A stretch of DNA of 64,000 nucleotides from Haliclona indistincta. Taxonomy: Eukaryota; Porifera; Demospongiae; Haplosclerida; Chalinidae. Below, piece by piece: positions 57,108 through 64,000 of this stretch. How positions within the stretch are numbered: position 1 is the stretch's first letter; every line of letters begins with the position of its first letter. Position numbers and translations under genes: made by a program. The DNA lies in the NCBI GenBank assembly GCA_964017065.1, contig OZ024791.1:4516547-4580546 (forward strand), written 5' to 3'. Under the pieces are notes generated by a model that saw only the letters and a program-made list of their open reading frames with translations, searched no databases and had not been told where the DNA came from.

Positions 57108-60100
57108 ATGGCTGCTGTTGAGTGGAAGGAGGTGACTGCCCGCCTCATAGATTCTGGCGAGAGTCAGTCAGTGGCTGAGAAACTACTGGACAGATTGAAT
57201 GCACTAGTGTATCCGCTAGATGATATTCAACTCAAGGTATTAGTGCCTATTAGTAGTTCTTGAAACTCGTGTCTTTATAATACAGGATTGTGAGTGCTTG
57301 TTCCAGTGCATGAGTACATCCACGGCTCTCCATACTCCATCACTGCTCTCTAAATGTGCTCAACTCTGTCACTCACTAGTAGTGACACAGAATGTGAGCC
57401 CAAGGCTTTCACAGTCGCATGTTTATGCCAATGTACTTTTAATAGGTTCCCATTGGTTCTACTACAGCATCAAAACTGTTTCACTTGTTCTCATCTCCTC
57501 TCTCGTCCTATTCCAACCCAACAGAGCCACTGTATGCTTTGGGTGGTCTTGTACCACTAGTCAATACCATCAGCTCTACAGTGAGTGCTGAGCAATACTG
57601 TTATAATGATCGTTTTACAATGTCACTGCAACTAGGTGGAGGAAGAGCTGTTGAACAGGACTGGACCAGTGGTAGCCATCGTTGTCTCTGGTAACATTCC
57701 TCATCAAAGAGCTGCTCTGAATTTTATATCATCTCTCACACACAAGTGAGTGAGTGAGTGAGTGTTATTGATAGGTATAGTTACACCTCTTCTAGTATGT
57801 CAGAAAGCTCTCCACTCCTCATGAGCAGTGTGCTAGAGACAGTATCTGATTGCCTAGTGTCTTCACTCTCCTCACAACCACTAACTAGTGAAGGCAATGA
57901 GACCATCCTTCCTACTAGAGTACGCAGCTATTCCTCGTGTATATGCACGTCATTGCATTCTTGTTTATTCAGTTGCAGTTGTCTCTGTTACGTACAGTCC
58001 ATGATCTTCTTGGTCATGTGACCTCTCTCCAGCCCCTCCCTTATCTCCCATCTCTGCTGTCCTCTCTCAGGGCTTTGTATACTCTTGGGCTTCCTGGATA
58101 TCAGCATACGGTGGTCACCACACCCATTATACCTCACCAACATAAAGGTGTGTATGACTCAACGAGCTCTATCAGAGAAGAGAAATTTACAATACTGTCT
58201 TTAAAGATATTGTGTCTTACTGTTTTGAGTGTACTCTGAACATGAGCTAGTTGTTGTCTCTATCCAGTGATGGTTGATGGGGGCAAGCATCAGGTGTCCA
58301 GTGTTGCAGGGCCTCGTCACCATCGCACCTCCAGAGGACGAAGTCGACATGACCACAGTGGTAGTGAGGAAGATGGTGCGGCAACTGGAGGAGGGAGGGG
58401 TAGGAGGGGGAAAGAAAGGAGAAGAGATGTCAGGCGTGTACCTGCTAGTCAGCGATCACCTGTAACAACTAGTGATTCCGACTCCGATATATCTGATGGA
58501 GAGGGAGGAACACCATCTTTGCTAAGGTGCATTAGTTCTATAGCATACTGTTGTCATGTATTCATAATTACAGGTTATTACGGAGTAGAGTGCGTTACCA
58601 ATCACTGGTGTGTGTGAATACATTGCTGCAAGTGAGATTTTAAAACTATGTCACTGCGCACTTTGATTATTCACTCAGTCTCTAGACAGCCATTCTAAGT
58701 TCTCATACGGTCTTCCTCTTCTTCCTGACTCTCCTCGTGGGCCGACTGCTCCTCCCACCATTCTGACCTGCATCAGCAAGGACCCGTACCACAAGGTACC
58801 TCTTGGTAAATCATCATTTTGATATCCCGCAGTGCCGTAGAGCAGCAGTTGGAGTGTTGTATTCTTTATTGGAAGGATCTAAGTCTTTCCTTGCTGCAGC
58901 TAATGACAGGTATTGCTACTTTGCTGTAGTTTGTGTAATTGCTTACATTCTTGATCCTTGTTTTCAGGGTGTGCCCCAGTCGTCCATTTACTCCGTACTC
59001 CACTACTCTAGGGGGTGTGGTCAGAGAGTTGCATCGCTGTCACTTGCTTGCTATCACTGCAGAGCCTCATCCTCAGACACTGTCCCTAATCATCAAGGTA
59101 CACTCTTGTCTAACTGTTTCTCCTTCATGTACACGTATCCCCAGTGCCTCTCCCTGCTTGTAGTCAACTCTCCTTATCCTCATCTATCAGAGCCGTATCT
59201 CACCAGAATATGCAATACAATAGAACCTTTAGCAGCAAATAAAGGTGAGATACTAGTCAATTACAATAAGTTGACGCATCTTTCTTTCCAGACAGTACAG
59301 TTGCCGTGGGCACTTTGACATGTCTAGGTGCTGTGCTCTCCACTCGCCCTCCGCTGGTTGAGGTAGAGGAATGGCTGGGCCAGCGGCAGCCACCATGGGT
59401 AATGGACTACTGCCTCAGACTGCTCAAGTCGACCAGTAAGAAAAACCAATGACAGCATCAAGTGCTGATTTGTTTTATCTATAGCCACACCCATGCCATT
59501 GCAAGTTGAATCAGTGCAGTTGCTCACAGCTCTGATCAAGTTTTACTTCCACACGATACAGTGAGTTCTGGTGGGCGTGGGGGTTAAGCATACAGTCATT
59601 TGGCATAATGTAGTCATGTAGTGCATAACTACGCTATGACCTTTCTGATCATGTAACTAGGTCCTCATGGACTAGTGTGGGTATGATCTACTCTTCTCAT
59701 CTTTCTAAATGTTCTGGAAGTCTACAGCTTCATGGTCTTAGAGTGAGTCACTGTTTCCCACTCTGAAACAGCTGTCTTTATTTCAACCCTTTCTTTGTAA
59801 CAGTTAATAGAGGAACTTGGAAGGTCTACAGCATCTCTAACAGAACCAGACAAACAGCAGGTTTGCTTTACAACATGTCTAATGTCTTCTCTTCACACTG
59901 TCTCTCACATCAGTCAGTGGTCAAATGGTGGGAGGACCTCATGTCTGGTCCGCTCACTCACTGGCTGCAGATGAGCTCATCCTCTCCTCCGGCTTGCGCA
60001 GAGGCTGCTAAAGTTCTGTCCACCATTGGAGGAGACACTCTGGCTGCTCTAAAGGTACAGTGGGAATAAAAATTGGTTTCGAATCTAAAAATTTGATCAC

Positions 60101-61673
60101 CCCAGATTCCTAGCAAGATGCTTGTACTCACACTATTGTTAGGTCTCAGTAAAGATCAGAACTCTTCTGTTAGGGTATGAATGTATTTGTACGCACAACT
60201 TACCATTATTCAAAAACGATTCTTCACAGACTGAAGCAGTTCGAGCACTAGGTGTCTTCTCCAAGTACCCCACTCTTTGGAGTGATCCTGGATTTATGAC
60301 TGACTCTGCTCATTGTATATTGCAAGGGCTGGATGTGTCTGTGTGTGTGTCTGTCCGTGTGCAGGCCGGCTGGGCACTGGGCAACATTACAGAGAGTGTG
60401 TCAAAACGTGAAGAGCTTAGCTTTCTTTGGAAGCCGCTTGGTGTTGGTGTGGTCAAATCACTTGAAGATATTGACAAGGTGAACCTCCTCTTCAGCTTAT
60501 GAGGTTCCAATGCTTTCACAGGTCAGGGTGAATGGTGTAAGAGCTGCAGGCTATCTGTTAAAAGGATTGAATAAAGAATGTAAGAAAGAATTAACTGTTT
60601 CGCAGCTAGTACACCGATTTGTCACTAGCAATGCAGCTGTGTGGCTCACTATCCAGTGTCTGTTCTCTGCTAGCTCGTTCGATCACCAATGGACAGGGCA
60701 TGAAGGTAACACAACCAGCTATCCTTCATGTGTTTCTAATCTCCTCACTCAGACTCGATGGAATGCTTGTTTTGCATGTTACAATGTATTCACTAATGCA
60801 TTCTTTATCGAGAACTGTCAGAAGGACATGGTGAGTATTTACTATAGACCTCAACCACTACTTTGTGTTGCTATTAGTTTTTTTTTTGTCAGGCAGTACT
60901 AGTCGATGCCCTGTGCTCTGCAGTTATTTCTTGTGTAAACTTCAAGGTAGTGCTCGTTCACTCACCATAACAAGAGCAATAGGGCATGTACAAGAAATAT
61001 TTTTCCCTCAGGTCCGTACCAATGCAGCTCTAGCCCTGGGCACTCCACCTTGCTATGGTCTGCCAGGTCAGCTGCAGCAGGTGTGGGCTGCTGTAGTGAC
61101 CGGACTAGATGCTAGTGACACTCAGGTAGACTTTGCCGAGTACCGTCAAGCACAAAGCCTCAAGGAAGAGGTACCACAACCATGATATGTACAATGATGT
61201 GGTTGATCTCTGTTTAGCTCTGTTACACAGCTTGTCAACTGTTGGCTACTCTAACTGTGGAGGAACTAACAGCAATGTCTACTAGTCCTCCTCCAGCTCC
61301 TCTCTGTACCAACCTGAGATTATTTGTTGATTCACTGGATAAACAGCTGGTCAGCGGTATACCTCTTTAACCTCAGAACTGAACCATGCAGAAAGTAGCA
61401 TTAGTAGACTATTCTGTCTTTGTCTCATGCAGCCTTCTTCTGAAGATCTTAGTTATAAGAAGAGAGCTCATTCGCCTAGTAAGTACAGTGTGTATTCACT
61501 TTTGTATCTTTCTTTTCATTTTCTCAATCTTAGCTGAAGTAGTCATAAGAGCAGTGGACAGACTACAGCAGCTAGTTGGAGAACTAGGAACAAGCCAGCA
61601 GCCATCAGATTCATTGCTGTTCTGTAACACATTACTAAAGCAACTGGAAATAATAAAACCTGATGTTATCTGA
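57108..61673 (+). CDS. HEATR6: HEAT repeat-containing protein 6
   Basis: Alpha-solenoid protein of unclear function, amplified in some human breast cancers. Modelled as 27 exons (57108-57236, 57286-57393, 57446-57580 ... 61218-61350, 61433-61478, 61534-61673), about 1027 residues (human 1181). Orthology rests on RRAAVGVLYSLLEGSKSFL, VRELHRCHLLAI, QLHGLRLIEELG, RALGVFSKYP, VQAGWALGNIT, VNGVRAAGYLL, RWNACFACYNVF, VNFKVRTNAALAL and VDFAEYRQAQSLKEEL, all in human order. A Ser/Arg-rich disordered segment (58310-58480) sits where the human protein has its KKKK linker. Around 61319-61322 my exon 25 is one base too long for an open frame (TGA at 61331-61333 region), so either an error, polymorphism or missed splice lies there. 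Exon 5 has two in-frame acceptors. Confidence 0.88.
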
Positions 61674-61820
61674 CTTGGATAATAATTACTCAATACAGCG
61701 GGTTCGTTCACGACCGTTCAGATCAATTTGTTTATTCAGCTCCCTCAATCAATGCCGGGAGATTGAGGCGACGTGCGATCCTCGCTCTGATCTGCCAGTA
61801 ATCTAGTATCCTAATCTGCT

Positions 61821-63076
61821 ATGCAAAGATCTCGATCTTTAGTCGACCACGTGCAGAAGCACAAAGTCGAGGATTCGTATGCAGGATCTGCGTGGAATCA
61901 GCCATGCTCACAAGACCACGTGCTGCTGTGCATATCTGAGAAAATAGCCAATTGGAAAGAGATAGCACCTTACCTGGGTCTGAAGGACATAGATGTAGCT
62001 AGTATTACTGGCTGTGATCTTAGTCCACGATCGCAGAGCTTCACGATGCTGAAGATATGGCGACAAAGATTGGGAAATGCAGCAACATACAAGGAACTGG
62101 CTGCTGTTTTCGTGCAGTGTGGTAGACAGGATCTCGTGGATTGTGTCGGTGATCTGTTGCCAACAGTAACTCGTGAGAGTTTGTCCAACAACAGAATTAT
62201 ATGTATAAATAAACCAGGTTAGAGGAGCACTGTATCCACCTGCTATATGGTGGCCATCTATCTATTCATGCCAGCTGGTACATGAGTAGATCAATTGCAT
62301 TGCGGTGTTGTATTTCAATCCACTTCCCTCTATACAGGTAGCTAAGAACATGTGTACCCTTCCATGCATCATATTCATGTGTTTGTTTTGTTTATGCAGA
62401 TTCCATCAGTTACTCTCAAGCCATTTCAGTGCTTTGGTATCTGTTTGCAAAATTTGTCCAATATGTTCTTGGGCTACTACTGGTGGCTGCAGTGTTCCTT
62501 GTTGCTTCAAAATACTTTCCTACAATCCACAACCCTTTGGAGGGAAAGAAAGATCATTCATCTCCAGGAGTGGATGGTTCTTCTCCTTCTTTTGCTCCTT
62601 TGTTTCGTTATTGGAAAGAAGCTGATTCAGATCACTTTTACACCACGAATTGGGGAGAAATTGACCAAGTGATTCCCAATAGGCGAGGCAGACATGATTA
62701 CGCTGCAGAAGGCATTGCTTGCATGCTGATCACTAGGCGAGTGTCCCATGATACTGTTCCACTGTACCGATATTACAAAGAAGGATGCGGAGATCATTTT
62801 TATACAACTAATTCTCAAGAAATTGGAACAACCTCGCAAGGACAGATCGGTAAACATGGCTACAAATATGAAGGAATCGCTGGTTACTGCTATTCAACAC
62901 CAACTGAAGACACAGTTCCTCTCTATCGCTACTGGCAACCGAATACAGCTGATCACTTCTACACCACTAACTCAGCTGCAATAGGAACCACAACAGATGG
63001 ACAAATTGGGAAGTACGGATACAAAAGTGAAGGCATTGCATGTTATGTGTATCATTTTGACTATCATGTCACATGA
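61821..63076 (+). CDS. Death domain - transmembrane - DUF5648 protein
   Basis: Two exons, 61821-62217 and 62400-63076, 357 residues. Residues about 30-115 form a Death-fold domain: ISEKIANWKEIAPYLGL, a serine-rich loop, FTMLKIWRQRLGNAATYKEL, FVQCGRQDLVDCVGDLL, the usual six-helix pattern with the helix-5 Trp. A hydrophobic segment (YVLGLLLVAAVFLVAS, ~residues 155-170) follows. The C-terminal half is three repeats of about 50 residues with PL(Y/F)RYW/Y, DHFYTTN, GY..EGIA and a closing Cys/Tyr, matching DUF5648. No N-terminal signal peptide, so type II topology with cytoplasmic Death domain and outside (or lumenal) repeats is inferred. DUF5648 function is unknown; a sensor-to-death-signalling receptor is an attractive guess. 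Exon phase (1-1) is exact, supporting one gene. Confidence 0.75.
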
Positions 63077-63161
63077 AACAACTCCTAATATCAACGTAAA
63101 GTCAACTCGATACCAATTCTGAAACATTAGAGAGTAAAAAAAATATGGTATTTGGTGTTTG

Positions 63162-63983
63162 TTAGTTACTAGACTGTCTACTGTTCCATTCATGATAGCG
63201 AGTTAGGGCTACGCCCACACATGAGATGAGGTGCTCAACCACATGACGGTCACATGATGAGACCTCAGCATGAGCTTGAGCTAGCTGCTCGTCCTTGTAT
63301 TGCACCAAACATTGCGCCATGCGATGCACCTGGATAGAGAAATGCATAAAAAATGTTCCAGAATGTTCCACCAACTTTTTGTTCCAAGGCTGGTGAGATG
63401 ACTGGGAAACAAGTCCAGAAGTGACGCAATATTTCAGCTACTACAGCTTGATGGCGCACTAGTAGTTGTGTTGTAGCAGCAGAGAGGACCACGCTACTGA
63501 GCTGACCACTGTCCATCAGACTACCACCAGGAAGAAGGTGAGACATGGCAGAGGATGAATTTGAGGAGGGGAGCTGAGGGTAGTAAGTTAGTACACTGTG
63601 GTCTCATGAGGTTGGTTACCTGAAGGGAAGTAGGTTCATGTGTTGATAGCTCATGTGCGAGGTGTTGGAGTGCAGTAGATGAGGTTTCAGGACAACTATG
63701 GGGAGACACTGTCTGTAGCTGTAGAGCAGTGTCCTCCATTGCTGATGCTGTCAGCTGTGGATGAAGACACATACACACATCATTTCTCTACGCTCATGCA
63801 CTCACTGATCTATCTTCATTGTCTCTGTTGAGAATAGTATCAGTGAGTAGGTGTGGTCATTATAGTGGGTGTGACTTACTGGTGAGGGTGAATAGCTTGT
63901 AACACTAAAGCGCTGTGCAGATTACATCGTTGAACTAGATCGCGACTAGTGCTGGGCTCACTAAGCCCGTCATTTGTTAACCA
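63162..63983 (-). CDS. GTF2H1: TFIIH subunit GTF2H1/p62, C-terminal exons (5' part outside window)
   Basis: Core subunit of the general transcription and nucleotide-excision-repair factor TFIIH. Five 3' exons: 63983-63880, 63824-63806 (19 bp), 63754-63620, 63573-63376, 63329-63162. Similarity to human p62: LVQRCNLHSALVLQA (BSD-domain region), PGGSLMDSG, VVAEILRHFWTCFPV, LEQK-VHRMAQCL and the final HEWNSRQ. The stop is TAA at 63162-63164. The PH and BSD domains lie beyond the right edge. Confidence 0.85.
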
Positions 63984-64000
63984 CTGCAGGTAACAAGCAT

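Overview
The window looks like nuclear DNA of an early-branching animal, most likely a demosponge close to Amphimedon (inference). Reasons: metazoan-type orthologues (GRK2/3, BRIP1/FANCJ, FAAP24, HEATR6, PTTG1IP, LHFPL, TRIAP1, GTF2H1); GT-AG introns often only about 50-60 bp; AT-rich non-coding DNA; very tight head-to-head and tail-to-tail packing; Ig/FN3 receptors with tyrosine tails. No prokaryotic operon, rRNA gene, CRISPR array or confident tRNA was seen. || Layout. 1-5 kb: 3' part missing, minus-strand ACAD11, head-to-head with a D-cysteine desulfhydrase-like PLP enzyme. 5-6.5 kb: decayed tandem copy of that enzyme's last exons. 6.5-13.3 kb: 31-exon BRIP1/FANCJ helicase with a repeat-encoded insert. 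13.3-17.1 kb: gene-free, repeat-rich stretch containing a hAT-type MITE with an exact 8-bp target duplication. 17.1-33.5 kb, all minus strand: two intronless Fic-domain genes, then a recent ~5.5-kb tandem duplication carrying Fic 5' half, a minisatellite, a copy of the last BRIP1 exons, an Ig-like membrane receptor and the 3' half of a large WK-repeat scaffold gene; the full scaffold gene follows. 33.8-40.5 kb: PTTG1IP-like protein, PPIE, GRK2/3. 40.5-42.3 kb: gene-poor, with a near-perfect ~286-bp palindrome. 42.3-45.3 kb: divergent pair of Ig/FN3-type receptors. 45.6-54.6 kb: LHFPL, CZIB, FAAP24, TRIAP1, LC8 dynein light chain, DENR, C1QBP and PP1 catalytic subunit, often with under 100 bp between neighbours. 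54.9-57 kb: membrane-tailed Ig-trypsin protease. 57.1-61.7 kb: HEATR6. 61.8-63.1 kb: Death domain - transmembrane - DUF5648 protein. 63.2-64 kb: 3' end of GTF2H1. || Function. Most genes are housekeeping and share compact bidirectional promoters rather than one pathway. BRIP1 and FAAP24 (Fanconi interstrand crosslink repair) and GTF2H1 (TFIIH, nucleotide-excision repair) are all DNA-repair genes. The parts with no textbook equivalent are the Death-TM-DUF5648 protein, the WK/acidic-LF scaffold, the Fic cluster and its duplication, and the mosaic receptors. Exon models were built by eye from splice sites, reading phase and family similarity; amino-acid counts follow from them.
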